64,000 nucleotides of DNA from the NCBI GenBank assembly GCA_022579005.1, contig MU401475.1:239726-303725 (forward strand), given 5' to 3'. The position numbers and the translations under genes are program-made. This document shows, piece by piece, positions 35,255-47,900 of the stretch. The notes under the pieces are model-generated. The model was not told the origin of the DNA. It saw only the letters and a program-made list of their open reading frames with translations, and did no database searches. The stretch's first letter is position 1. Every line of letters starts with the position of its first letter. This DNA is from Poronia punctata (Eukaryota; Ascomycota; Sordariomycetes; Xylariales; Xylariaceae).

Positions 35255-35286
35255 CTACCCTACCCTACCCTACCCTACCCTAACCC
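35255..35286 (-). repeat. telomere-like TAGGG array abutting a stop codon
   Basis: On the minus strand the MOSC stop codon TAG is followed by GGGTTAGGG and then five TAGGG units. TTAGGG is the usual filamentous-fungal telomere unit; the pentamer is one T short. It lies in the expected 3' untranslated region of the MOSC gene. Confidence 0.85.
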
Positions 35287-36494
35287 CTATTTTTTCGGTT
35301 TCGGCCAAGCCCACGAATCCCTCTGATCAATCCTCTTGGTAACGACTATCTCGTCACCCACCGCAATCTCGAACCCTTCATCCCCTCTGTCACTGCCGGG
35401 AGCAATAAAAGCATACCTCCCAAAGATGGGCGCGTACTTGTTTCCCGGATCGACCCTCCTATCAGCCATGAGTTTCTTCAACACCTGACCTGTCTCGCCG
35501 TCAGCTTGTCTTCCTCTATCATAATCGATGTTGATAGATGTGCATCTCCCACAATTAGCCGTCAATGCAAGTTTGTTGTTGTTGTTGTTGTTGTTGTCCT
35601 TGTTGTTGTTGTTGATGGTGAGTTCGGCCCAGAAATCCTCGTCCCATGCCTCGAGATGATCGTCCGTGTCGGAATCGACGACAATATTCGGTCTAAACCG
35701 TCTCATGTCCATCTCTTCCCCCTCGGGTAACCTCTTACTGACGTCTCGGAGGGACGCTTTGGATGTTAGGAGATATGGGGCTACTTCGTTGAATACCAGA
35801 CCTGGTTTTTCATCCCCTTTCCCTTTGAAAAGACCAAGACTAGACATCCATCCTCCTCCACCACCACCACCACCACCACCACCACCAACACTCCCCTTTT
35901 CGTTTTTCCACAACTCATGTTCACTCGGTTTATGAGCCAAGACATCCCTGCTCTGATCACCTATATACACCAACACGACCTCGAATCCGAAACAAGCCGA
36001 GAACCACGTATCATACGGATCGCCCATGCGGTAAGCGGATGACGGACTCCCGTTCAATTTGACCGGGACCTTTTCCAGACCTTGTGGGGAGAGTGATGGC
36101 GAGAGCGGGACGCGCAAGGAAGTGCGTTGTTCGGGAGCGACGGGTGTGAAGAGGGGAGGGGAGGGGATGTGGTATGTTATTTCGACTTCGTTTTTCAAAG
36201 GGTCGATTCTTTGCCGGAAGAGGCCGCATTCGGGATACCGCACGATTTGCATGTTCTTGTATGTTTTTGTTTCCCCCCCGTCTGGATCGTCTACGACGCG
36301 GAGGAGCATGAAGCGTCGGTCGTTCTCTACGCCTTCTGGGAGGAGGCGGGCGCGGGGGACGGATAGGGGGGCGAGGGTTTTGATGGGGTGGATGTATAGC
36401 TAGATATAGGGAATGAATGAATGAATAAACCTTGGTGAAGAATGAAAAAAAGGGTGGGGATGGTGTGGTTTGTTCTCACCTCTGTGACCTTCAT
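35287..36494 (-). CDS. MOSC-domain protein (mARC / Moco-sulfurase C-terminal type)
   Basis: Two exons on the minus strand, 36494-36480 (only five codons, MKVTE) and 36399-35287, with an 80-bp intron; 375 residues. The joined N-terminus MKVTELYIHPIKTLAP is the classic start of the MOSC N-terminal beta-barrel, which supports the tiny first exon. The C-terminal MOSC domain has FRPNIVVD and then NCGRCTSINIDYD near residue 285, carrying the conserved cysteine that binds molybdenum cofactor or carries sulfur in this superfamily. Such proteins reduce N-hydroxylated compounds (mARC) or transfer sulfur; which applies here is not known. Two low-complexity inserts are odd: about 12 Gly near residue 175 and an Asn-rich run near residue 265-280, both encoded by trinucleotide repeats. 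Confidence 0.9.
35572..35613 (-). repeat. AAC/AAT trinucleotide repeat inside the MOSC gene (poly-Asn)
   Basis: GTT units on the plus strand with one CTT/CCT interruption encode an Asn-rich stretch (NNNNKDNNNNNNNNK) just before the catalytic-cysteine motif. The same trinucleotide occurs as pure microsatellites in the spacer at 20,600 and 21,343. Confidence 0.92.
35852..35888 (-). repeat. GGT trinucleotide repeat inside the MOSC gene (poly-Gly)
   Basis: CCA/CCT units on the plus strand encode about twelve consecutive Gly residues between the two halves of the MOSC protein. It keeps the reading frame. Confidence 0.9.
36400..36479 (-). other. intron of the MOSC gene
   Basis: The GAG|GTGAGA donor follows five codons, and the acceptor is ATATCTAG|CTATAC. 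It contains an ATTC/AATG tetranucleotide repeat. Removal gives the expected LYIHPIK motif. Confidence 0.88.
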
Positions 36495-39400
36495 TTTCAC
36501 TTATATTTATCGGGTGTATATCCTTTTTATCGTCGGTTTATTGATGACTTGGGTGGTGTACCGGCCTGTATTATACGAGAGCGATCTAATCTATCTTTTG
36601 AATGTTAACTTGAGACCTTGAGTGAGTGAGTGAGTGACCGACACAACGTTCATACCAGAGCAGCTTAAGATGGCAAAATTGATAAACATGGAAGGATGGG
36701 TTTCACACACATGGAAGACATAAAAAGAAAACCCAATGAATATGCAAAACCCCCTCCTCGGACGTCTCTTAACGTAATCTATCTACATCTCGCTTTCACA
36801 ACGTAACTTTGGGCCGCAACCCGAGACCGGATGGCCCATGATCCACCCCTTTGGATGCGTGCGAGCTCATCATTCGCTTGTTTCTTTCTACTACTTACCC
36901 CAAGAAGTGCAAGAAGTTCAGACCAGTGGGGAAATAAATAGTAAACGTACCTTTATAGATAAATTTGGTTTTCTGCAGGAATGGGGGAAGAGGGGGAAGA
37001 TGGATGAGGCACCCCGAACCGAAAACGAAGGTAAGTTATGCCGAGCACCGAGCCCGGACTAGTTCAGCAGCTGAAAACCTGCACGGGAATCTAATAGTCT
37101 CCTGCACAAAGACGGTGCTGCCCCGCAATTTGGGATGGAGTTCCCGCCCGGGTCCGTATGTACACTTACATAAGGTATTCACTTCCGTATTTGTCTTCGT
37201 GCAAGACGTCATAGCGTAGACCGAACATTGTGATATGTTCAATGTCTATCGCTCTTGAGGATAGAGAATCGGGTCCAGACTTGAATCCATGTACTGTAGC
37301 TGGGTCTGGGAAGGTATGCGCATGCTGTCTAATGGTGAATAAGAATAGACTTGCTATTTCTGTTCATCGAAAACTGGGAAGATAACATGAGGTTTGTAAG
37401 CCTGATCTTTCGCAGTCACCGTGTATAATAAGTCCGAACGTGCTCATGAAGCCTATTGCCTTATACTCATTAGTGTTAACCGCTACCGTCACTATGAAGC
37501 GAGCTTCATGATAAACTTGAATACATCCTCCAGGCGAGGTCGAGGCGCGACGGATGCTTCAAATCTATGCCCGCATGTCTAGTTGGTTACAGCAGGTTAC
37601 CCTTGCTTACCCTTGCTTACCCAACTCCAGCTGCTCAAATTTGGGCAATCGCAGACCTTTAGCCACCGCATTTACAGATCGGGGGCATCGCAAGCGGCGA
37701 AGCTGGACGTCGCCTTGAGCGCAACGTGTTGAAGACATGCTCGAGTGTACCGACACTCGGTACGTGGTCCCCTCCCGGCCTCTCGGACCTCTTCATCGTG
37801 GCGTATACGGCTTCCGCTCTGCGCCGATATGCTTCAGTATCCAAGACATTGTCTTGGAAATAGGCAGACCTAGGAAGACTTTCGACTTCTTCTATACTCT
37901 ACCGCGCCCGATGCCGGTTGATCGTGCTACAGGTCTGAATGGTTCACCGATCGAATAGAGGGTTCGCCTAACCTTAGCTGATGTAATCAGGACTGTTCCA
38001 TCAAGCGTTGGGTAGGGCCTTTAGCCTGGCCAGCCAAGCACGGATTTCTACTGCCGTGAAATCCGCAAGATATCTGGGGTGACATGAATGATGCCGTCTC
38101 GATTCATCTCGCCATTCGGGTCCTTCCATAGTCCATATACAACGTTGCCTCCCTATTATTCTCCGTGTGTGTCGAATGAAATTTCCAGCTTCTTGTTGAA
38201 CCGTAGGTGTCCACTGTAGTCCCTAGCGGCCGGTTTGAATCATGCTTGAAGTTATTGGTGTCTATCCTACAGTGGAAGGTTACCATAGCCACCATGCACA
38301 CCACGACGCATCCGGAAGATTCAAAGGATGAAGTGGACAGGGTAAGGCAATTATCCCACAGGTGGATTAGAAATCGAGTTTGAAAATAGACGCTCAGTAT
38401 TGGTATCCAGAATAATTTTCTCACCTAGCATGGCGTCTCCGTCCGGGAGGGAACCGGACAGAATCCAGGCTCGCGGGCTTTGGTCTCATCAGTGTTCGGA
38501 GGAAGAATTCTCGTAGTTTTTTCACGTAAGTCGTTCTTACTTTCCAATACCCGCGCCAACCCAACCTCGCATTCAAGTCAAGGTTTTCCCTCCGGGACCG
38601 AGAAACCGATGCATATCATCTCCAGCTAGCTCAACAGCCCGGTCTTCGCTTTAAGCGAGCACCTGCCAGTTACGACTCGGACAAAAAACCACGCGTGGCG
38701 CATGAAGAGCCCGAGATACACCCCGCCTAACTTGGGCGTCTGGATCGTTTGTCCGTTTCACTCTTGTCTGGAAAAGAGTTGGCACCTTCTGTATCAATGC
38801 TGTAGATGCCATCCTGGTGGGCATGGGCACCTTAAAGGTAAAAGGGGGTAAGCAAGTAAGCGGGCCCATTGTTCAGTGGTCTATTTGCAACTTTGTTAAG
38901 ACGTTTGGTATCAATATTAGCCGGCATAATACATAGAGGAGCATGTCCTCTTTACTTCCTCTGGGCTTTTGTTGCTCGCCGCTGACGAGCAGGATACCTA
39001 ATCGGATAATTTCAGACAATTTTGCGAGCTGCAAGTATTAGCGTCAATTCTTCCATCCTTCCAGCCAAGATGGGCGAGAAGAACAAACCATGTGCGGGCT
39101 GGAGATGTTGTGGAAGGAAAAAATAACGAAAAAAGAAAGTCGCGTACAACACAAGGTGGGGAACTTATGCGGAGAGGGAAGGAGGAAAGTGAGGTGGCCA
39201 TGGCCCATCTCATGCTGGAGCTTCGCCGCAATCTATTCTGCGGGACAATGAGTTGCACATGATAGCAAGTTCCGTAAGACGTCCGGACTGCGGCTGATTC
39301 ATGAAAGCAATTTTGACGGGTCGATGTTTACGTCCTGCATCGACCGACGCTGTCACCTTCGCCCTTGGCATGCCGCATACCTGAATGGCCGCGCAGGCTG

Positions 39401-41634
39401 CAGCTTGACGTTGCGCAAGACAATTCCTTGCCAAGAACTGGACAGAGACATATTTTATGCCCTATGTGTTATGACGTGCATGGACTGAAGCTCGTGAGAC
39501 CTTTGAGCACACGCGACAGCCGATCACAAAGCACGGGCCTATCGCGGCCGGCCTCGTGGCGCGGGGGACTCATCTGGTGGCTGCAGCCTGGCTGGGTTCG
39601 GTAACAGTGTAACTACCGAACATCAAGTTTCTTTGCCATATCCCAGCAAGTTACGGAATGTCATGGTCTTTCAGGCAGGTCGCAGATGCGGGTGACAGTT
39701 GTTTTCGGCGAATTTTCAAGGCGGCCGCCAACGGACCCAACTGACTTCTGAAGTAACGGCCAAAGCCGACAGCACGGGTTCAACCCATCCTTGGTATACT
39801 CGGTTGAGACCACGATGTAACGCAGCATATGTACGCGCAAAAGCGGACATTCCAATCCACGTCGACAAATTCCGAAGCTAAACGAACACCAAGGCATCGG
39901 GGTTCCATCCTGGCATGTTTCCGGGTCCGGTTAGCTTCCCTGTGCGTAGTCAACGTAAATAGCACAACCTATCCCTGAGGTTTATAACCGCGTTCCAACG
40001 CGCGGTAAAAAAAGAAGAAGCCGTACACGAGATGCAGGTGATGATGATGCTCAAACAGTCCCAGAACATGAGTGCGCGGCTAGAGGAATCAATCTGCCAG
40101 CTATGACAAACTAGGTTAGAGAGCTTCATCGTATTATTTGCAAACTTTATCGTGTTTTTCTTTTAATGTTCCTAGTCTAGCCCACACAAGGTAGTCTCTA
40201 GCTTTGTTTAAACCAAGATTATGCGTTCTAATTGGATAGTGTCATCTACAACTGCCGTCTGCGCGTTTACTTTAAGAAGTGTATTACAGAAGCGAGACGA
40301 ATGAGAATTGAGCTTAGAGTCATGTACTAGCTAAAAGGGAGCTAGCGAGATGCTAATCGGGGAGGTCTTACCCCTTTTGTTACTTCGGTACTTGGTAGCA
40401 CATCGTGTATAACGAAGTCAATTGGTTGGATATTCTCCATTGCTAGCCCCATCTCATCTTATACGGCCAGTGACAAACCACGTTGAGCTTCTTTGAAACA
40501 ACGAAATTTTGCACGTACGTGTGAATATTGCTAAACACCTACCAGATCTGCAACTTCCCTGCAAATTGTTCGGTCCCAGAAAAATGAGAAAAAGGAGGGA
40601 CCAAAAAATTCTTTGCATTATGTATGCAAAGCAAAGAGGGTGAGAGGGTGAGAGGGGACGAAGACCAGTCTCGAATTCGGGCGGGTCTTTTGCTTGCTCG
40701 GTTCTTTGTCAACGTTGAGTGTCGTTATGGACTGACGCGCGAGTAAGTATCCCTACAAGCCGACCAAAGCTACCTACCTTTGAAGCATAGGGCCAATAAT
40801 TTCTGAAACACCACCCAGCCCCCCTATCGGAACGGGTCTCCATCTACACACGCCTCCCCGGTTGGTATGAGAGAAAGTTTATTCAGCATGTGCTGCTTGG
40901 CGGTAAATCGGCTGTGCTGTATCTAGCGGATGGGACCGTCTTCTCAGCATACCGCCTGTTACGTACATACAACGATTAACTAAGTGCCGTGCTCGTGCTT
41001 GTGCTCGTGCTGATCACCTTGATGTTTTCTTCCCTCCCGAGAATACAATGCTGTTTGACTACATCTTTACCATTCAACCTCTCACGAGGACATGACCGTC
41101 TACATAGTCTGCATATGCCAGCAAACCAACTTATTATTCACATCACCATGTTGTCACTGTCACTAAGAAAAGCCACATGACGCTTCGACCCACACGTTGT
41201 GACCTTCCGATTTTTGCCTCCAAAGAACGAATCTACGATCCCGTTACGATCCTGTATATTGTATTGTATAGCCTGTAGAGTCGCGGCCGGGGTCCCTCGG
41301 ACAACGGAACCATCCTTGATCGGCGTAGCCGGTTGTTCTTCCTGTCCCCTCTCGCCTCGTCTCGTCCCGGCTACTGTCGCGAGGGTTGGCCTGTCGTGAT
41401 CCAGTCAGAGGCAGTATATATAAACCCGTACTGCCAGCCTTGGATCGTCACTTGATCGTCCCTGATCAGCCTGGGAAACTACCTAAAGCTGCCAGACAAG
41501 CTCTCCACCCTATCGACACCAAAATCCCACCTCGGCCCCATATTGTTCTTGAGGGATTCCCGATTCAGTTGATATTGTCAAACTAACAATCCATCAACCT
41601 TTCTCGTCCGTCTCTCTCCCTTCCATATATCGCC
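36495..41634. other. 5.1-kb spacer between divergent MOSC and GH76 genes
   Basis: No gene is supported: open frames reach at most 106 codons (38,104-38,424, minus) and none is recognisable. It contains a GAGT tetranucleotide repeat (36,621-36,637), a duplicated TTACCCTTGC unit near 37,596-37,621, and the GH76 promoter at its right end. Composition is ordinary and the CCTACC-type motifs are sparser here than in the neighbouring spacers. Confidence 0.5.
41415..41424 (+). promoter_or_regulatory. TATA box of the GH76 gene
   Basis: GTATATATAAACCC lies about 215 bp upstream of the ATG at 41,635 and is followed by a CT-rich leader. It is the clearest TATA element in the window; a strong TATA box fits an inducible gene, which is inference. 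Confidence 0.55.
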
Positions 41635-42925
41635 ATGGTTTCCTCAACCGCTGTTGGAAGCCTGGCAGCCAGGGCTGTCTTTTATATGTCCACTCATAGC
41701 TCCTTCAAGTCCGAAGCAACCTATGATGCGGACACTGTTGCCGCTGTCCAGGCACTTCAAGGGTGGTACAACCAAGGTACCGGCCTGTGGGATACGACTG
41801 GATGGTGGAATAGCGCCAACTGCTTGACCGTGCTTGCCGACTACGCGGTTGCCAACCCTGATTCGGCAGCCTCTCTGGATATCCCCAATATCATCCAGAA
41901 TACCTTCAGCCAGGCGCAAAAGACCAGCTTCCAGGCCATCAAGACCTTTAACGCTGCGGGCCTTCCAGTCTCGAGCTACGCGAGGATCCCTAAGGGGGCT
42001 ATCGCCGATAGGGGCTTTGATGACTTCCTCAACGACTATTATGATGATGAAGGCTGGTGGGCACTTGCTCGTAAGTAGCCCTTGCACTTTGATTCGTGCA
42101 TGTCGTCTTTCTGTTACGGCACTGTCTCGTGATGGCATGTCGTTCCGTACATCTCTATTACCCCAACCGTGCTAACATGACATGACTGTTATAGTAATCC
42201 GCACCCATGACATTGGTAATTATGGTCTGGACGATAGCAAATTTCTTGATGCGGCGGTGAATATCTTTGAGGATATGAAAGCGGGCAATTCCCCTTGTGG
42301 CGGCATCTACTGGAGCAAGGTCGACGATTACACGAACGCCATCGCGAACGAGCTCTATCTCAAAGTGGCAGCCTCTCTGGCCAACCGAATCCCGGACAAG
42401 AAGGATTACTACCTCGACATCGCCCAGTCCCAATGGTCTTGGTTCAAGCAGTCCGGGATGATCAATGGGGACAACCTGATCAACGACGGTCTAGGAGACG
42501 ACTGCAAGTCCAACGGACAAAATACATGGACCTACAACCAAGGAGTAATTCTAGGGGCTTTGGTGGAGTTAGCCAGAGCTAGCGGCGACAACTCCCTTCT
42601 CGACGAGGCCTCGACTATCGCTACTGCTGCAATCACGCACCTGAGCAAGGATGGTGTCCTCTACGAAGGCTGCGAGCCCGATTGTGGCGCCGACGGAGCG
42701 CAGTTCAAGGGCGTATTCATGCGGAACCTGCGAGAGCTGCAGCAAGCAGCGCCCCAGGACGCCTTCAAGAACTTCCTCCTCAAGAATGCCGATTCGATCT
42801 GGGCTAATGATCGCAACGATAATAACCAACTGGGCGTCACATGGACCGGCCCATACACGGACGCAGATGCAGGCGGACACAGCTCAGCTATGGATGCCCT
42901 GGTAGCTGCCCTTGTTGTCGCTTAG
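41635..42925 (+). CDS. glycoside hydrolase family 76 protein (alpha-1,6-mannanase type)
   Basis: Two exons, 41635-42070 and 42195-42925, separated by a 124-bp intron (GTAAGT donor, GTTATAG acceptor); 388 residues. NDYYDDEGWWALALI near residues 132-146 spans the intron and carries the Asp-Asp pair expected as catalytic residues in GH76. GLWDTTGWWNSANCLTVLADY, CGGIYWSK, TWTYNQGVILGAL and CEPDCGADGAQFKG are further family-typical blocks of an (alpha/alpha)6 barrel. The family hydrolyses alpha-1,6-mannan; yeast relatives Dfg5/Dcw1 attach GPI proteins to the wall. The N-terminus (MVSSTAVGSLAARAVFYM) lacks a clear signal peptide and there is no GPI-type C-terminus, so either the protein is cytosolic or leaves the cell by another route, or an upstream exon was missed. 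The ATG context GCCATGG is good. Confidence 0.92.
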
Positions 42926-44959
42926 TTGGAAGCGTCAACAATATTTCTAGTCTGTTTGTCTATATTTTACCTATTCTTTTGGGTTGAAATTTTATGATAC
43001 CATATAAGGGGGGCTTGGTTAGCGTTTTTGAAAAACATTGGGGTTACAGTATATTTTTATGTTGCTTGTGAATTGGATGGGAAAAATGAAAAAAAAGGTC
43101 ATGACATTTGTGGACGGTAACTCGGAATCATGTCCATGCATAATGTCTGATATCAAGTCTTCTGGTGTTGTCCTATCTATACTCGGACACAATATTCTTT
43201 CTACAGACTTTTTCTTTTCATATAATCCTGATAATTCGCTAGTATTCGTCAATGATGATGATGCACCTAGGTATGCACACGAGAAAATACACGACTAATG
43301 ATCTACTACCTACACGTGCCTTGCCGAGAAGTCTTCTGTCTAAAGGTCCGGTCGTCTCACGTTGAGCTACATCAAACGAAAAGGTGGCAAATAGGTAACA
43401 CGAAGAAGAGAAACACGAGTCTGCGCCGCGAAAAAAAAAACCCATTCCGTTTAAATTCGTCAGCGATGATCGACGCGTAATCCTCGTTCATTTGCGCACA
43501 TCCTCATCTCATCTTTTTTTAACCGGAGGCCCAACAGACTGAGGAATATAGTACATACAACTTACAAGTACGTATGCGCATGTTTTTGGGTGATAATGAT
43601 CTTCTTTTTTATTTGTATCTATCAAGGACATAAGTATATATAATTATCAAGTAAGAGGGTATATACGTGTATGTTTGTCAACAGATAATCATGATGAGAA
43701 TACGGGCAGTCTATCATAACTAGGAGGCTGTCACTTGTGGGGAGAAATGAGATCGAACTTCCCCGCACTGGAATTACTCTTAACTTCTTGAGCCGCGATC
43801 GAATTTTGAACCAGTAATTACCTACATACAAGTACTTAGTTATCGTTTTCCCCAGTTTCTAGGCAACAAAATCTTCATCGATCGTCCTCTAGGTTAGGTG
43901 GTGTTTCTTTTGATTTATCACCCCTCATCTGATTTGAAAGCGGAATATTTACGCGTGCAGGAAAATCTAAGGTAGATATACAAGTACGAGTACATTCAAC
44001 CACCCGGGCGCGTATATCCACGAAAGACCGTTTTCTGATAGGTATTAATTCATGCAAAGTATCGCGGGAACATACCTACCTAACCTATTTACATGGTCCG
44101 TAACAAGATAAGGCTGGATGTGATGTCAGCACCGGTAGTTGAAATATATTGTTATGCAAGCAACCATTTCCCGCCTTTGTCACATCCGTTTACTTTATGC
44201 GTACTACCTACCAGACTACCTACCTACCGTTTGGGGACGAGACTGTACGGGGGTGGGGGGTTGCTTGCTTGATTGTGACGCTTTATTTATATGAGGCTTG
44301 TTGCGTGACATGAATTTGGTGAGATCTTCTAGTTCGGTACATAGATATGGCTGGTGCTTGATTGTAGACTTCTTAAGATAGATGTGAGCGGATTTAGAAG
44401 CATTTACTTTAGTAGGTTAAGCTGACTTGCGGTTTGAATTGACCTGATGTTGTTAGATAGGTTCGTGTGGTTTGCAAATCAAGAGGCACACCGTGAAGAT
44501 CCTAGGATAGGTTAGGCAGACGCCTTTTGAATTTACCTAGATAGATAAAAATACTCCTCTATACGCATATAATAACAAAGATATGTCTATAAGCAAATAT
44601 CAAATAGTGGATTGGGGGAATCATCACCCAATAACCCCATTCCCAGTCAACGTCTTCGCCAAACAGCTAGGTTAGAACAAATAAATCCCAGTTCAACTTT
44701 ATATACGTCGTCGTAAATGTCGATAAAAGCCGGTGATTTAAAAGGTACCTGAATATTTCGGGTGCGAGATATCATATCTTTCCAGCTCCTTTCCGCGGGG
44801 CTGCGGCTGCCTAAAGTTACTCCAAGCAAGTTCCAGATACCGTATAGTACGCTTAGAAGCTTCCCGGTCACCTTGCAATCAAACAGACGAGGTACAGGCT
44901 ACAGCACGGGCCCGATATAGGCCCACGCCAAGTGAAAAGAACCCATCTTGAAATCGACA
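42926..44959. other. 2.0-kb spacer
   Basis: This lies between GH76 and the cofactor D gene, both on the plus strand. It is moderately AT-rich with an ATG/GAT repeat near 43,252-43,263 and some CCTACC motifs (44,070, 44,206-44,225). The small frames (for example 43,038-43,298) are low-complexity and unconvincing. Confidence 0.5.
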
Positions 44960-47900
44960 ATGGACGCCTCAGAAAGCGACATCTTCATCCAAAAATACGC
45001 ATCAGACTTTATCGCCGACTTTGATCGTTCTCTAGACCCGTTTCTAAGGAAGCCCAATGGTCGTCTACGACAGCGGGTCCGTTTTCGAGAAACGGCAAGG
45101 TTGATCTCGAAAGTACGTTTGTTCACCAAGACCAATATTGTAATCTCCTTCTGTTACTAATAGACTGTCGCTACAATAAAGGTTCTTGAGCATTTCCAGG
45201 AACTACCCCAGCTTCTTGATCCTCATCTGCCAAAATGGCTGCCCGTGCTGGCAGATGCCTACTTGGAGAGTCTGCAAGAGCGTCGAAAGTCGAAAACGCT
45301 ATCGACGAGATCTCAGCTCTTGCTACCCCTGACCGGCGCTATATGCAGGATCATCTACACCTTCTGCAAGGTCAGGGGCGAGAAGGTGATTGTGAGGTTT
45401 CTGAATGTCGAGACTAAATATCTTGAGCTGTTGTTACAGGCCATCGAAGATTCGGAGGAAGAGATTGAACCAAACGCTACGACAGAGTCGGCGAATGCCT
45501 GGACCTGGCATGAGAGATATGTCGTCCTCACCTGGTTGTCCCAGCTGTTCTTCGCGCCCTTTGACCTGGCTACGATTTCTTCTGGCGACACGGATGAGTT
45601 TGATCAACCGGCACTGATAGGGTTCCAATGGCCAAAGCAAGTACCTCGGATCACGTTGAGAGTCATCCCCCTAGCAACTCGCTACCTCGCCTCGGCTGGA
45701 AAGGAGAGAGACGGAGCAAAGGCGCTCTTGGTCCGCTTGGCTATGCGAAAAGACATGCAGGAATTGGGCGTCTTGAGTGCCCTCGTACAATGGGCTCTTA
45801 GCACGCTCACATCCGTTCAAGGACGAGAGGCAATGTCACCATATTATTTCATCGGAAGCCTGTCATTTCTAGCCGGTGTCTTACGTGCTGCCGAGAATAC
45901 ATCCACCATGGACCAACACCTGTCCTCTATTTTCTATGCGGTCCAGGCTATTCCTGCAGAAGATGATGAGGTTTGCACAGTCATTAACGGCTCGGCTCTT
46001 GCGCGCAAAATGATGATCAAAGTCACTCGGTCCATCATCTCGATCGTCCTGCGTAAGTCACGACAGAGCATGTCGGACACGGAAATGATTGAGACTACAA
46101 TCGGCTACCTGCTCGAGCGTCTTGCCGACAACGATACACCTGTCAGACTAGCTGCTAGCAAGGCTTTGAGCATCATCACTCTCAAGTTAGACCCTGACAT
46201 GGCCTCCCAGGTGATCGAAGCAGTTATCGAGTCCTTAAATCGTAATGTACTCTGGATCAAGAACAAGTCGGACCCGAAAGCTCCTCCAACGAGAGATCTT
46301 GCAGCTGTCGACCCCCTGGAATGGCACGGTCTCATGCTCACATTGTCCCATCTTCTATACCGCCGGTCTCCTCCGCCAGAAGACCTGTCGAATATTATCC
46401 ATGCCCTACTTATAGGGCTGTCTTTCGAGAAGAGGGGTGTCTCGGGTGGATCGATAGGGACCAACGTCCGAGACGCCTCTTGCTTTGGGATATGGGCATT
46501 AGCCCGTCGATATACTACCAAGGAATTGTTGCGAGTTGAACCACAATCTATTCTTGTTGCCAAGGGCCATGACCCAGCTGCCTCCATCCTACAGGTCATC
46601 GCGACAGAACTTGTTGTCACTGGATCTCTTGACCCGGCGGGGAATATTCGGCGAGGGGCTTCCGCTGCCTTGCAAGAACTAATCGGCCGGCATCCCGATA
46701 CGATAGAGCAAGGGATATCGGTGGTCCAAGTCGTAGATTACCATTCAGTTGCCTTGCGTGCTAGGGCAATAGATGAAGTAGCTCTCCAGGCCACCAGGCT
46801 CTCACCTCACTACGGAAATGCACTCCTAGAGGCCACATTAGGATGGAGGGGCATCGGGGATATGGATGCGGGTTCCCGCAGAGTTGCTGCTGCATCGTTT
46901 GGCACTTTGACCGTAGAACTGACTCGGACATGTTCATCGAATCCCCTCGACTACCTCAGTCGTCAAGTAGAATCGGTGCTGGCTCGCATCCAAAGTCTCC
47001 AGGTGAGACAGGTTGAGGAACGACATGGACTCCTTTTAAGTCTCGGGGCGGTTCTAGATGTCATCCCAAGATTTATTAACGGGGATAGGCCATTGAGTGA
47101 ACAAGCTGGCCAATTGCCCATCCCGCAAGTGATTAATGGCGTCAAAACCATACTCCGGGAAACGAAAGACACGAAATTTCGAAAAGTCGAGTTGCTAACC
47201 GAAGCCAACAGCACGCTGGTCATTTCTATCTTGCCCATACTAATATTAAGTCTGTCGGATTACGAGAAGCAATTCCCAGACATCAAAGAACTGATACGGC
47301 CGGGAGGTACCGTCGTCGATGAAAGTGATTCTGGGATATCACCAAGACTACTACAGTTCACTGACGCCATGCGAGAACAGCAACCTGATTTATTCGACGA
47401 TCTCTTGAAGATTATGGAAATATGTTTGGGCGACTGGCTTGACAGAAGCGAGACAGAAGTCATCAAGTCCTCATCTGAAGCCTCTTTGCTTCTCCTCCTC
47501 TTGTCGAAGCCTTCAACTCGCGCTGAAATAATGCGAGAGTGGTGTGACAAAGTCCGGCAGTCCATAACGCCGCAGAAGAAGCATGGAGACGGCTACTTTC
47601 ATGCCCTCACTCGTAGTCATCGCATTCTAGCCCACCTCAAATCTAATGCTAGTGCCGGCTTCGAGCAGATTTCGATACCGAAAACATTAGCAGCGCGATG
47701 GGCCAAAGACAGACAGATCGAAACACACGTCGCAATTATGCAAAGCATAACCGGCAGGACCATTCTGAGGGATGAATCAACTGAATTCATTGATCTCATC
47801 ATTGAAGGTCTGGAGAACTACACGACCAACGCACGCGGCGATATTGGCTCTCATGTCAGGCTAGAAGCGATCAAAGCAACCAAGACGCTCTGGCAAACCA

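Larger units (their letters stand above)
32605..35286. other. 2.7-kb spacer rich in short tandem motifs
   Basis: No gene is supported. It contains A/G-rich sequence (33,520-33,610), G-runs of 9 (34,132-34,141 area) and 11 (34,367-34,377), CTAC repeats near 34,197-34,214, a GGTAA repeat near 34,402-34,427, a CAGA repeat near 34,570-34,592 and a telomere-like TAGGG array at its right end. Confidence 0.5.

Noticed and set aside
20022..35286. Biosynthetic gene cluster or large mobile element (for example a Starship) filling the gene-poor region
   Set aside because: No tyrosine recombinase, synthase, transporter or regulator frames and no long terminal repeats were found.
38104..38424. 106-codon minus-strand frame upstream of GH76
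   Set aside because: No recognisable motif; length is compatible with chance in 5 kb of spacer.
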